A stretch of DNA of 64,000 bases from an uncultured Verrucomicrobiales bacterium. GTDB taxonomy: Bacteria; Verrucomicrobiota; Verrucomicrobiia; Verrucomicrobiales; DEV007. The notes under the pieces were generated by a model. That model was not told the origin of the DNA, did not search any database, and saw only the letters and a list, made by a program, of their open reading frames with translations. Both the position numbers and the translations under genes were made by a program. Below are positions 29,980-39,620 of this stretch, one piece after another (position 1 is the first letter of the stretch; each line of letters starts with the position of its first letter). The stretch is from NCBI GenBank assembly GCA_943789025.1, contig CALSSN010000010.1, positions 1 through 64,000 on the forward strand, written 5' to 3'.

Positions 29980-30604
29980 AGGTTTCTTGGAGTAAGGATT
30001 GAAGTTTTTTCCTGGCGTAAAAAAGGCGGGACATCACCGTCCCGGTGGAGGCATCGGTGACCTCTGCGATCTCTTCATAGCTGAGACCATTGACCTCACG
30101 AAGAAGAACGACCACGCGGTGATCTTCGGAGAGTTTGTTGATCGCGGTTGCGATCTCCGCGCCCAGCTCGCGATGGTCGGCAGCGCGGTCGGGGAGCTCG
30201 GCAACTTGCGGCGCGGTGGGAGCGTGCACGGCGACGGAGTCCGCGTGCAGCTGTTCCTCAAATTCCTCACTGTCCCGCAGGCGACGCTTCCGCATCCAGT
30301 CATAACAGACATTGTGAGTGATCCTGTAGAGCCAGGTGTAAAATCGCGATTCTTCCTTAAACGCGGGAAGTGCTTTCCACGCCTTGATGAATGCTTCCTG
30401 TGAAAGGTCCCAGGCATCGGCATCACTTTTTACCATATTCATCGCCAGCGCATAGACTTTGCCTCGATAACGTGTCACCAGCTCGTCGAAGGCGGCAGTG
30501 TCTCCCCCGGCAGCCAGCGAAACAAGTTCGCTGTCAGCGGGTTGGTGACTCGTCGTCTCAAGGTTGATAGGCATGAGGAAGATCTGGGCAGAGGAAACCT
30601 GCAT
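29966..30604 (-). CDS. ECF-type RNA polymerase sigma factor
   Basis: AFDELVTRYRGKVYALAMNMVKSDADAWDLSQEAFIKAWKALPAFKEESRFYTWLYRITHNVCYDWMRK; region 4 LSEDHRVVVLLREVNGLSYEEIAEVTDASTGTVMSRLFYARKKL. Confidence 0.95.
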   Translation of the reverse strand: MQVSSAQIFLMPINLETTSHQPADSELVSLAAGGDTAAFDELVTRYRGKVYALAMNMVKSDADAWDLSQEAFIKAWKALPAFKEESRFYTWLYRITHNVCYDWMRKRRLRDSEEFEEQLHADSVAVHAPTAPQVAELPDRAADHRELGAEIATAINKLSEDHRVVVLLREVNGLSYEEIAEVTDASTGTVMSRLFYARKKLQSLLQETYDSL

Positions 30605-30680
30605 CTGGATAAATAGGACGCACCGGAGGCCTCACTTATTCAAAAATTAACAAAGAAAAGAGAGAATGTTCTGCCACGAA

Positions 30681-31514
30681 CTACCTTTTGTCGAGAGGTG
30701 GCGGGCGGCGGCTTTTCAAGCCCCAGGCAAAATAGACAATCAGCGAGCCAATGGTCGCGAAGGAAACAAGCGAGGCCAGGAAGGAAGTCCCCCAATGATG
30801 CCAGAACAGGCTGAATCGATAGATGTCTGGATCCCTGCCGAGAAGAGGGAGTGCCGAGGGAATGCCTTGCGCGGTGGAAACGAGGAGTCCTACCGACCAG
30901 AAATACCAACGCCAGCGGTCGAAGTCTCGCGCCGCATAAGGGTGAGGGAGAAGAACCCTGCGGGACTGGCACCAGCTTCGATAGGCAAACAGAGCGAAGA
31001 GGATTCCGAGACTGCTCGTTGCCAGATTCAGAAGAAGGAACGTGGAGATTGTTCCTTGGAGAGGGGCCCAGGCCGGCAGCCCATAGACTTTGCGAAAGGC
31101 ATGGAAGGAATAGACGAAATGCCCGTTTGCTTCGGTGACCGAGTCCCACAAGAGATGACAGCAGCTTCCGAGAAGGATTCCGACGAGGACTGAGGCAAAG
31201 GCGCCGGGGTAAAGCGGTAAGCGATTGAGTGCTCGGCTGTCACTGAAATACTGACGGTGCGGATTGGGAAAGGTAAAAAACAGTGGACGTCGAAGAAGAT
31301 GGTAGAGGAAAAGCAGAACAATCCCGAGAGGCAGAACTGTTGTCACCATCCCTGACCACGAATGCGCGCGGTCCGAGAGTGCGGCGCGATTCGTCCACTC
31401 ACCGAGGTCCGGAACAATCGTCCCGACACAAAGAGCTGGCAGGTCGATGACTCTTTTGCGCACGAGGCTGCGAAAGATCGGAACAATGCTCGGGTGCGCA
31501 ATAGTAAGAGCCAT
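30681..31514 (-). CDS. DUF4184-family membrane protein
   Basis: MALTIAHPSIVPIFRSLVRKRVIDLPALCVGTIVPDLGEW...GSCCHLLWDSVTEANGHFV. Confidence 0.75.
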   Translation of the reverse strand: MALTIAHPSIVPIFRSLVRKRVIDLPALCVGTIVPDLGEWTNRAALSDRAHSWSGMVTTVLPLGIVLLFLYHLLRRPLFFTFPNPHRQYFSDSRALNRLPLYPGAFASVLVGILLGSCCHLLWDSVTEANGHFVYSFHAFRKVYGLPAWAPLQGTISTFLLLNLATSSLGILFALFAYRSWCQSRRVLLPHPYAARDFDRWRWYFWSVGLLVSTAQGIPSALPLLGRDPDIYRFSLFWHHWGTSFLASLVSFATIGSLIVYFAWGLKSRRPPPLDKR

Positions 31515-31589
31515 GAGGAAAAGAACTGTAAAAACGAAAGACTAAGGCCTCGGGCACCGAAAAGAAAGCGGGCGGATGGCATTCATTGA

Positions 31590-32279
31590 TCAAGGCAGCG
31601 TAAGCGCCTGCCCGTTGCAGGAGGCATCGAGCCTGGCGAGAAAGGGGACAGCTCGAACCGCCCAGGTGTCAGGGTTCTCGTAATCACCTGCACTTGCGCC
31701 GAAACACGAGCGCAGCATGCCGGTATCAATCACGCCCGGATTGAGAGTGGCACACGCGAGCCCCGCAGGAAGTTCCTGAGCGAACGCCGAGGAAAGCCCT
31801 TCAATAGCAAACTTGCTGGCACAGTAGGGAGCCACCTGGGGAGAGGTGGATCGCCCCCATCCTGAGCTGAAATTCACGAAAACCCCAGTGTCACGTTCAC
31901 CCATGGCAGGAAAAAATTGACGGATCACCGACACGGTTCCCTGGACGTTCGTAGCGAAAACCTGAGCGATTTCTGCGTCACTCAGTTCCCAGAGAGGAGA
32001 TGATCTGTTGATGATGCCAGCGTTGTTGAGGACAAGATCGGGTGCTCCGATCTCACGGATGACCTGGGTGGCAAAATGCTTAACCTGAAAAGCATCTGCT
32101 ACATCACAGGGGAGGAGCAGGGGGTTTCCCGGGAGTTCGTCCGCCAAGCCTGCGAGAGCCTCTTCAGACCTTGCGCAGCCACTCAGCCTCCAGCCCGCAT
32201 GGGAAAACCCCCGTGCCAGAGCCGCGCCAAGTCCTCGAGAACAGCCGGTGATACATACGTGACGAGAAGAGGATTTCAT
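31590..32279 (-). CDS. SDR family oxidoreductase
   Basis: VCITGCSRGLGAALARGFSHAGWRLSGCAR, LVLNNAGIINR, PYCASKFAIEGLSSAFAQEL. Confidence 0.92.
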   Translation of the reverse strand: MKSSSRHVCITGCSRGLGAALARGFSHAGWRLSGCARSEEALAGLADELPGNPLLLPCDVADAFQVKHFATQVIREIGAPDLVLNNAGIINRSSPLWELSDAEIAQVFATNVQGTVSVIRQFFPAMGERDTGVFVNFSSGWGRSTSPQVAPYCASKFAIEGLSSAFAQELPAGLACATLNPGVIDTGMLRSCFGASAGDYENPDTWAVRAVPFLARLDASCNGQALTLP

Positions 32280-32366
32280 GAGAAGAAAAGAGAAGGTAAC
32301 AACGCCCGTAATGTGATTACGAGCGTAAGCTCATCGAAATCAAACGCCATACAAGGACTCAGCACC

Positions 32367-33564
32367 ATGACAACTTCAAAACACATCACAGAAGCCTGCA
32401 CCCTTCAGCTTGACCCAGAAAAACGCCAGTTTCCCGAGTTCAGCCTTTCCCGACTTCTCAAAACGGTCTTTGAACCGACCGAAGGGAAGCGGATCTGTAT
32501 TCTCATCGACGTGGAGAAAGGGCCCGAGGAAGTTGTGGGTTACGCCTTTCTCCAGAATCCGGACTACAGCATCCAGCGGCATGCCTACAATGACTTCTAC
32601 AAAACCCTTCAGGAGGGGGTTCTTGAAGAGCTCGGAATGACCGGAGGCGAAATCTTCGCCTTCCCGATGACTTTTGGAAGCAATCTCGACATGAAAGACA
32701 CCGCCTGGGACATGGAAGGCAACGCGATCAGCCTCGAGCGCGATGTTTACACGCGTTACGATATCATTCTCTGTATTTCCACCTTCTCTGCGACTGCCCC
32801 CCTCACTGCGCACGCAAAAAGCTTTCGGTTTTCGGGGAGCTACCATGCACGGGGTCAACCCGACGATCCTCAGCACCGGCCTCGCTGTCGATTATGAGGA
32901 AGTCAGTGCCGACGCAGAAAAGCTTCGCCTCGCCCTCACCGGAGCTGATTCGATCGAGATCGACTTCGCCCTGGAGGACGGCGCTATCCTTCGAGCTGAG
33001 CTTGATCTGGGCGGTCAGGAAGCGCAGAAATCCCATGGGCTCTGCCGCGGCGACAGGCCGGACATCGCAAACCTTCCAGCCGGCGAAGTCTACTTTGTCC
33101 CGCGCTCGGCGAATGGGGAATTTCCTCTCAAATACGAGGATGGAACTCTTGGTCGCCTCACTGTGGTGGATGGAAAGATCATCCAATCCGAACTGATCGA
33201 CGGGAGCCAGGAGACGATCGACGAGCACAACCAGAGCCTCGCTGATGATCCGATGACGGGAGTCCTCGGGGAACTCGGGTTCGGCACTCAGGTGCTTCCT
33301 GTTTCGTATTCCGACATCCAGGATGAGAAAGTCCTTGGCACCTGTCACCTTGCCACTGGGCGCGACGATCACCTCGGAGGACATATTGTTCCCTCGATGT
33401 TTAAAAAACACGAGAATGCCACCCATGATGACATTCTCTTTGCCCCTCACAAGACCCCTAATTTCGACATCAGAGAAGTTCGAATGAAACGCGGAGACCA
33501 GGAAGAATCCCTGATCCGGCATTTCCGACCGACCGAATACCTGCTCGCTGCTCTTCGGGCGTGA
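32367..33564 (+). CDS. Aminopeptidase-T-like (leucyl aminopeptidase) protein, apparent +1 frameshift at about 32819
   Basis: Two overlapping ORFs form one protein: MTTSKHITEACTLQLDPEKRQFPEFSL...CISTFSATAPLTAHAK and AFGFRGATMHGVNPTILSTGLAVDYEEVSADAEKLRLALTGA...IANLPAGEVYFVPRSANGEFPLKYEDG. Confidence 0.7.
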
Positions 33565-33606
33565 GTTCCCGAAGCTCTCCGCTTTGAAATAAGAAAGGCT
33601 TCTCCC

Positions 33607-34341
33607 ATGGGTGAAAATGTCTACGAGACGGAGGACACCGTCGCTCAGTATCTGCATTTCCATTTTGGAGAGGGAGAAGGCAGTCGTGCGGCGAATTTTC
33701 TCGCAGACGGCAGAGGCTTCATTTTCCCGGTTGAGACAGTCAATCGGCTTCTCGACCTGGACGCTTCCTCCGCGAGCATGCGAGCCCTTGATCTCGGATG
33801 TGCAGTCGGGCGCAGCGCTTTCGAACTCTCCCGAAAAGTGACATCTGTTGTCGGATCCGACCTCTCCTATGCCTTGATCGCTGCGGCAAAGAATATCGCT
33901 TCAGGAGAGCCCGTGAGCTATCGTCTTGCTCATGATGGGGGCGCGGCGACCAACCATGACGTGCGCCTGCCTGGCGGCGTTCGGCCGGAGCGGATTGATT
34001 TTCGAGTCTGTGATGCGCTCAAGGAAAGCGGGCGCTATCATTTTATCCACGCCGCAAATCTTCTATGCCGTGTTCCCGACCCCGCGGCATTCCTCAAACG
34101 CCTCCCCTTGATGCTGGAGCCTGGCGGTCAACTGGCGCTCGCCACCCCCGCCTCGTGGCTCGAGCAGTTCACTCCCCGTGACAACTGGCCTGCCATGCCT
34201 GTCCTCGATTTCTTGAAAGAGCATCTTGAACCGCACCTCGAGCTGACCCGCGAGGTCGATATCCCATTCGTCATTCGCGAGCACGAACGGAAGTTCCAGC
34301 TCGGCATCTCTCTCGGCACCTCATGGCGCGTCCGCCACTGA
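33607..34341 (+). CDS. Putative 4-mercaptohistidine N1-methyltransferase (OvoA C-terminal-like SAM methyltransferase)
   Basis: NVYETEDTVAQYLHFHFG, MRALDLGCAVGRSAFELSRKVTSVVGSDLSYALIAAA, FIHAANLLCRVPDPAAFLKRLPLMLEPGGQLALATPASWLEQFTPRDNW. Confidence 0.8.
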   Translation: MGENVYETEDTVAQYLHFHFGEGEGSRAANFLADGRGFIFPVETVNRLLDLDASSASMRALDLGCAVGRSAFELSRKVTSVVGSDLSYALIAAAKNIASGEPVSYRLAHDGGAATNHDVRLPGGVRPERIDFRVCDALKESGRYHFIHAANLLCRVPDPAAFLKRLPLMLEPGGQLALATPASWLEQFTPRDNWPAMPVLDFLKEHLEPHLELTREVDIPFVIREHERKFQLGISLGTSWRVRH

Positions 34342-37128
34342 TCACGAGGCTACCAGCGTCTCGATAGTCTCTTCGAGTTGTCGCATTCGCTTGGGATCAG
34401 ACATCGGCTTGCCGGTTTCATCCCAGATATAAATTGTGTCCACGGCTGCACCCAGTTCGGTATTAATCCGTGCGTGGCAGACCTCACAGTGAAATCCCGC
34501 AATCGACGAAAAGACGTCGTGGAGCAGTCCGATTCGGTCTGTGGCCTGAATTTCGACGAGTGTGTGGCGCCCGTTCGGGTCGTTGCGAACGGTAACTCTG
34601 CTGGGGATAACCATCTCCTGGTGCACGACAACTCTCGTGGACTCCACCGCTTTCTTGATCAGAGGTTGGAAGGAAAACCTTTTCTTCTTGATCGACCGCG
34701 CGAGCACTTTCTCCACGGCATCCATGGTGGCGGTATTATCGACCAGGGAGTAATCGGAGCGGCACACTCGGAAGAGGTCGAGAACAACATCATCTTTCCG
34801 CCTGAAAAGGTCGGCAGCGATGATGTTGATTCCGTTTGCGGCGAGAGCACCGGAAACCCTGGCCAGAAGGAAGCTCTGGTTCCAGCTCACAAGCCGTAAG
34901 GTTGTCCATCCCTTGTCTGGCTTGGGCTCCCATTCAAGCACAGGGAGGAGCATATCGATGGGAGTTTCCACCTCATGAGAAAGCTTTTGAAAGAATTTTC
35001 GGAAATGTTTGATATGAGAAATGACAATCTTGGAAGATCGAAAATTGAAATAGCGCGGTGGCATTCCTGAGAAATGGGCTTCGATCTCCTGTGCATAGCC
35101 ATCGCCCAGCTTCGCGTAAACGTGCTCTTTCAGCTCTTTGAGTCTGGTGCCTGTCTCGGCGATAAACTTTTCGCCATCGTTAAGATAATCGCGCGTGGTC
35201 CGATAAAGTTGCAGGATGAGCGACTCTTTCCAGCCGGTCCATCCCTCGTCACTGGTTCCTTTCGAGTCGACATAGGTGAAGAGAAGCAGAAGATCGAGGC
35301 GGTCCTTCGATGCGCAGATATTTCCGAACTCAATCACAACCTGAGTGTCGTCGATGTTTTTTGTCGTGGCGGTTCTGTAGAGGGTCAGGTGGTGATCAAC
35401 GAGAAACAGGATCATGCTCCGGCGCTGGGGACTTACCCGAAATCGGTTGCAGACTTTCGCCGCAAGTAGCGCGCTCGCGTCCTCGTGGTGACGCATGTTC
35501 GCCGCCCTGCCTGTATCGTGCATGATGAGAGCGAGGTAGAGAGTGAATGAATCCTCCAGGTGATGGAATATGTCGCGGCAGATGGCAACCCCAGGACCCT
35601 CTCCTCCCACCAGGCCATCAAGCTCGTCGATTGTGTTGAGAGTGTGCTCGTCCGCCGTGTAGCGGTGGAAAAACTCATGCTGAACGAGACAGGTCAGTGC
35701 CCCGAATTCGGGGAGATATCGCCCGAGAAAACCCACCCGGTGCATCTGCCGAAGGCTCCAGCCTACGCTTCCCTTATGCGATAGAATCGCTTCGAAAGTT
35801 TCTCTGTTATGGGCGTTGTAGCGGAATGCTTTGTTGATAATGGAAAAGCTGGCCTGAACGAGATCAAGCAGCTCCGGGCTCATCCGCAGTCCGCGGACCT
35901 GGGAGTGTAGGAAAAGACGTATCAGTCGCCTTGGATCCTCATCGAAGACATCGGGTCTGGACGCGTAGATGCGATTGTTGTCGGTGTAGAAGCCGTCGAA
36001 ATATTCTCTCCCCCGGAAGGGTCGCGCCAGCAATCCGATCCTCTGGATTCCCTTCGGGTTACTTCTATTCTCGAGCTTGAAGCGGTCGAGAATCTCATTG
36101 CAGCGCATCAGCATGTTGCTCGTGTGCTGGTAGTAGTCCTTCATGAAGGACTCGCAGCGCCTGAGAATGGTTCGTTCCCGATAGCCCATTGCGGTGGCAA
36201 CAACCCCCTGAAGCCGCAAGGTCAGAATGTCGGTTGCATGCTTCTCTGCGTAGTGAAGGTGATTTCTGACCGTGAGGAGAAAATGGTAAGCCTTCTCCAT
36301 CTCCTGCAGCCCGGATTCGCTGAGCAATCCCTCTTCCTCGAGCGTGACGAGGTTGGTAGAGCGCAGCTTGACGTAAGTCAGCCAGGCAATGTTGTGATAC
36401 TCTCTCAGGCCACCTTGCCCTTCTTTGACGTTGGGCTCCTGAAGATACAAGGTCTTTGACTTGGCATGCTGACGCGCCCGGTCTTTAAGCCGGTCCTGGA
36501 GATAATCATCGCCTAAGGGAATGACACATTTGCGGTAGAAGACGTCCTTGAATTTGGCAAAGAGTTCGTCATTTCCAGCGAGAAAACGCGATTCGATCAT
36601 CGCGGTAAAATTCTGGAAGTCGAGCTTTGCCTGCGCCAGGCACTCCTTGGTGGAGCGGACCGAGTGACCGACATCGAATCCGATGTCCCAGAGCAGGTAG
36701 AGAACTTTCTCGATCGCGTCGTTCGTCTCTTTGCTCAGCGCCCGTGTGGAAGTGGTCGAAAGGAACAGGATGTCGATGTCACTTCCAGGATTAAGAACCC
36801 CTCGCCCGTAACCACCGACCGCGAGGAGAGCGATCGGAGGAATCGCCCCTTTCGCAGATAATTTCCGGAACGCGTCGTCGAAGATCCGCTTGAGAACGAG
36901 ATCGATAAGCTCGGCACGGCGACTCGCGATTTCGAAGCCACTCACCCCCGACCGATGCGCGAGCTTGATCCTGTGGTTTTCGATCTTGAGGAATCGCTTG
37001 AAGATAAGCAGTTGCTGCGGACGACTCTTTGCGTCCAAGTCCTCGAGCGATATAGCCTCGTCGGCATGAGCGACGACCTTGCGGTTGCTTTTCGGCACGT
37101 CTTTAAGGATTTGGTTGCTCTGGTTCAA
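34342..37128 (-). CDS. glnD: [Protein-PII] uridylyltransferase
   Basis: Nucleotidyltransferase GGYGRGVLNPGSDIDILFLS, VKEGQGGLREYHNIAWL, HD motif ALIMHDTGRAANMRHHEDASALLA, two ACT domains. Start codon TTG overlaps the apt stop. Confidence 0.94.
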   Translation of the reverse strand: MNQSNQILKDVPKSNRKVVAHADEAISLEDLDAKSRPQQLLIFKRFLKIENHRIKLAHRSGVSGFEIASRRAELIDLVLKRIFDDAFRKLSAKGAIPPIALLAVGGYGRGVLNPGSDIDILFLSTTSTRALSKETNDAIEKVLYLLWDIGFDVGHSVRSTKECLAQAKLDFQNFTAMIESRFLAGNDELFAKFKDVFYRKCVIPLGDDYLQDRLKDRARQHAKSKTLYLQEPNVKEGQGGLREYHNIAWLTYVKLRSTNLVTLEEEGLLSESGLQEMEKAYHFLLTVRNHLHYAEKHATDILTLRLQGVVATAMGYRERTILRRCESFMKDYYQHTSNMLMRCNEILDRFKLENRSNPKGIQRIGLLARPFRGREYFDGFYTDNNRIYASRPDVFDEDPRRLIRLFLHSQVRGLRMSPELLDLVQASFSIINKAFRYNAHNRETFEAILSHKGSVGWSLRQMHRVGFLGRYLPEFGALTCLVQHEFFHRYTADEHTLNTIDELDGLVGGEGPGVAICRDIFHHLEDSFTLYLALIMHDTGRAANMRHHEDASALLAAKVCNRFRVSPQRRSMILFLVDHHLTLYRTATTKNIDDTQVVIEFGNICASKDRLDLLLLFTYVDSKGTSDEGWTGWKESLILQLYRTTRDYLNDGEKFIAETGTRLKELKEHVYAKLGDGYAQEIEAHFSGMPPRYFNFRSSKIVISHIKHFRKFFQKLSHEVETPIDMLLPVLEWEPKPDKGWTTLRLVSWNQSFLLARVSGALAANGINIIAADLFRRKDDVVLDLFRVCRSDYSLVDNTATMDAVEKVLARSIKKKRFSFQPLIKKAVESTRVVVHQEMVIPSRVTVRNDPNGRHTLVEIQATDRIGLLHDVFSSIAGFHCEVCHARINTELGAAVDTIYIWDETGKPMSDPKRMRQLEETIETLVAS

Positions 37129-37712
37129 TAAACGATGGCAGCCTTGATAGGGGCATTCTCGCCAAGCAGCTTGCGGCCCTCCAGAAATGCCAACTCGATA
37201 AGAAACGAAACTCCAACCACCTCACCGCCGACCTCTTCCACAAGTTTCTTAGCTGCTGAAGCAGTTCCCCCGGTGGCGAGGAGGTCATCAATAATGAGAA
37301 CCTTCTGCCCTGGTTCGACTGCATCCACATGAATTTCCATATCGTCTTGCCCATACTCCAGAGCGTAGGAACGCGCTTTCGTTTTGAATGGAAGTTTCCC
37401 CTTTTTACGAATCGGAACGAATCCGGCATTGAGACGTTCGGCCACCTGAGTGGCGAAAATAAACCCACGGGCATCAATGCCAACCACTTTATCCACCTGC
37501 GTGTCGCGGAAAGGGTCGGCCAGCACATCTCCGATGAGCGAGAAAAGCTCCGGGTTCCCGAGCAGAGGCGTAATATCCTTGAAGATGATCCCCGGCTTGG
37601 GAAAGTCGGGGACATCTCGAATCGCCCCTGCTAGTTTTTCGATGGCATCCTGTATCATGGAGTGGTCGTTTGGCCTAGGGAGCGTAACATCGCACCGGGC
37701 ATGACGCATCAT
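37125..37712 (-). CDS. apt: Adenine phosphoribosyltransferase; start probably 37658
   Basis: IEKLAGAIRDVPDFPKPGIIFKDITPLLGNPELF; VLIIDDLLATGGTASAAKKLVEEVGGEVVGVSFLIEL. Confidence 0.95.
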   Translation of the reverse strand: MMRHARCDVTLPRPNDHSMIQDAIEKLAGAIRDVPDFPKPGIIFKDITPLLGNPELFSLIGDVLADPFRDTQVDKVVGIDARGFIFATQVAERLNAGFVPIRKKGKLPFKTKARSYALEYGQDDMEIHVDAVEPGQKVLIIDDLLATGGTASAAKKLVEEVGGEVVGVSFLIELAFLEGRKLLGENAPIKAAIVY

Positions 37713-37736
37713 GCGAATCTTCCGAATCTCTATCCA

Positions 37737-38534
37737 ATGGAACTTACCGCTGAAATTGCATCAGGATCTCTCTTTGGAGCACTCCTCTGCTTCCTGACAG
37801 CTAGTGCTTTGGCTGTCATCGAGGTCTTGAGGGGCACGCGCCATGCCCGGATTCCTACCATGCTCCTCATGGCAGGTGGCTTTGTTCTCGAGACTCTCTA
37901 CCTGCAATACCAGGGGGGGATGCGGGGTCGTTGTCCCATCACAACCCTTCCCGAAATTCTAATTTTTCTCGGTTGGAGCACGGTGCTTATCTATTTTGTG
38001 GTGGGCCCGACCTACCGGCTTTCTCTTCTTGGCGTCTTCACCGCTCCGCTTATGGCTACCTTTGTCGCCATTGGACTGCTGAGCGGTGCCGTCTCTCAAA
38101 CTCCTTCCCTGCCAAGTTCACCTGTTGACCCATGGCTGGAAACCCATGCCTCACTCTCTCTGATCTCCTACGGTGCTTTCGCTCTCGCTTTCGTCGCAGC
38201 CACCATGTTTCTTATCCAGGATCGGCTGCTTAAATCAAAGTCGCTCAACCAGCTCTTTTATAATCTCCCCCCTGTATGTTATCTCGCGAATGCTGTAAGG
38301 AGGCTGGTTGTTGTGGGGTTTCTTCTTCTCACCATTGGGATTGCTGCTGCCTTTTTTATCCGTGAGTTCCCGGGATGGTGGAAGATCGTTCTCGCATCCT
38401 CAGTCTGGATCGCCTACGGATCGCTGCTCATAGCTGATCTCCGGAGGCGCCTTTCGCCAGGATCTTTCTGTAAAACTTCACTCTGGATCTTTGCCCTGCC
38501 TGTGATCACTCTTGGCCTGCTTGGCAGAAGATAA
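37737..38534 (+). CDS. Cytochrome c assembly / HemX-like membrane protein (CcsA-type)
   Basis: Eight hydrophobic segments, WLETHASLSLISYGAFALAFVAATMFLIQDRLLKSKSLN; directly upstream of hemA. Confidence 0.75.
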   Translation: MELTAEIASGSLFGALLCFLTASALAVIEVLRGTRHARIPTMLLMAGGFVLETLYLQYQGGMRGRCPITTLPEILIFLGWSTVLIYFVVGPTYRLSLLGVFTAPLMATFVAIGLLSGAVSQTPSLPSSPVDPWLETHASLSLISYGAFALAFVAATMFLIQDRLLKSKSLNQLFYNLPPVCYLANAVRRLVVVGFLLLTIGIAAAFFIREFPGWWKIVLASSVWIAYGSLLIADLRRRLSPGSFCKTSLWIFALPVITLGLLGRR

Positions 38535-38546
38535 AAGTCATCTGAT

Positions 38547-39620
38547 ATGTCTCTCGTCTGCGTCGGCATCAATCACCAACTCGCCCCGGTAGAATTGCGG
38601 GAGCGTCTCGCTGTGCCTGAGTCGGCGGTCCCTGATGTTCTCGGTCGGATCACGGGATCCGCCCGGGTAGAAGAATGTGTGGTCATATCGACCTGCAATC
38701 GAGTTGAGATCTACGCTGCCTCTCCTCGAAGCGGAAAAAACTCCTCCGAGGAAGTGGCTGATTTCCTCCGGCAGAGTGTCTCCACCGGAAGCCCGCCCAG
38801 CGCAGAGATTCCTCTCTACAAACACGAGGGCTTCGAGGCAGCGCGGCATCTCTTTCGCGTGGCGTCAGGGCTTGATTCAATGGTGCTTGGAGAGACTGAA
38901 ATCTTCGGCCAGGTTAAAAAAGCTTACGCGCTGGCACAACAGCAGGGAGCCACGCAAGGCGCTCTTAACAGGCTCTTTCAGAACGCTTTTCGCGTCGGAA
39001 AACGCGTCCGCTCTGACACCGATATCCAGCGGGGATCGACCTCAGTCGGCTCGGTCGCTGTCGACTTGGCCGAGAAAATCTTCGGCCAGCTCGACAGCTG
39101 TCGTGTTCTCATCCTCGGGGCGGGAGAGATCAGCCGCACCATGACCCAGAGCCTTTCATCACGCGGGGTCAAAAGCATTACGGTCGCAAATCGCTCGATC
39201 GAAAAAGCCATCGCACTGGCCGAACCCATGGGAGGAAAAACGCTTTCCTTTCACGAATGGTCGACCAGTCTGCCCACAGTCGATATTGTTCTCTCATCCA
39301 CGGCAGCAGAGGGCTATGTGGTCAGTCCGGAACATATAGGATCGGCGATGCATGAACGCAGGGGCAATCCTCTTTTTCTTATCGACATTGCGGTCCCCAG
39401 AGACATCAACCCAGCCATCGGTAAGATCGATAACGTCTACCTTTATGATATCGACGCACTCCATGACATTGCCTCCAATGCCAGGCGGCGGAGGGAGAAG
39501 CAGATTGCTCTTTGCGAAGAAGTCATTACGGAAGAGGCCCGGGAATTTCTGGCCAAGACGTTTCAGGACCCTTTTTCGCCCCCTCCCGCAGTCAATGATT
39601 CAGGGAACAAGTCATCATGA
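38547..39620 (+). CDS. hemA: Glutamyl-tRNA reductase
   Basis: GINHQLAPVELRERLAVPE, VISTCNRVEIYAA, HLFRVASGLDSMVLGETEIFGQVKKAYALAQ. Confidence 0.96.
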   Translation: MSLVCVGINHQLAPVELRERLAVPESAVPDVLGRITGSARVEECVVISTCNRVEIYAASPRSGKNSSEEVADFLRQSVSTGSPPSAEIPLYKHEGFEAARHLFRVASGLDSMVLGETEIFGQVKKAYALAQQQGATQGALNRLFQNAFRVGKRVRSDTDIQRGSTSVGSVAVDLAEKIFGQLDSCRVLILGAGEISRTMTQSLSSRGVKSITVANRSIEKAIALAEPMGGKTLSFHEWSTSLPTVDIVLSSTAAEGYVVSPEHIGSAMHERRGNPLFLIDIAVPRDINPAIGKIDNVYLYDIDALHDIASNARRRREKQIALCEEVITEEAREFLAKTFQDPFSPPPAVNDSGNKSS

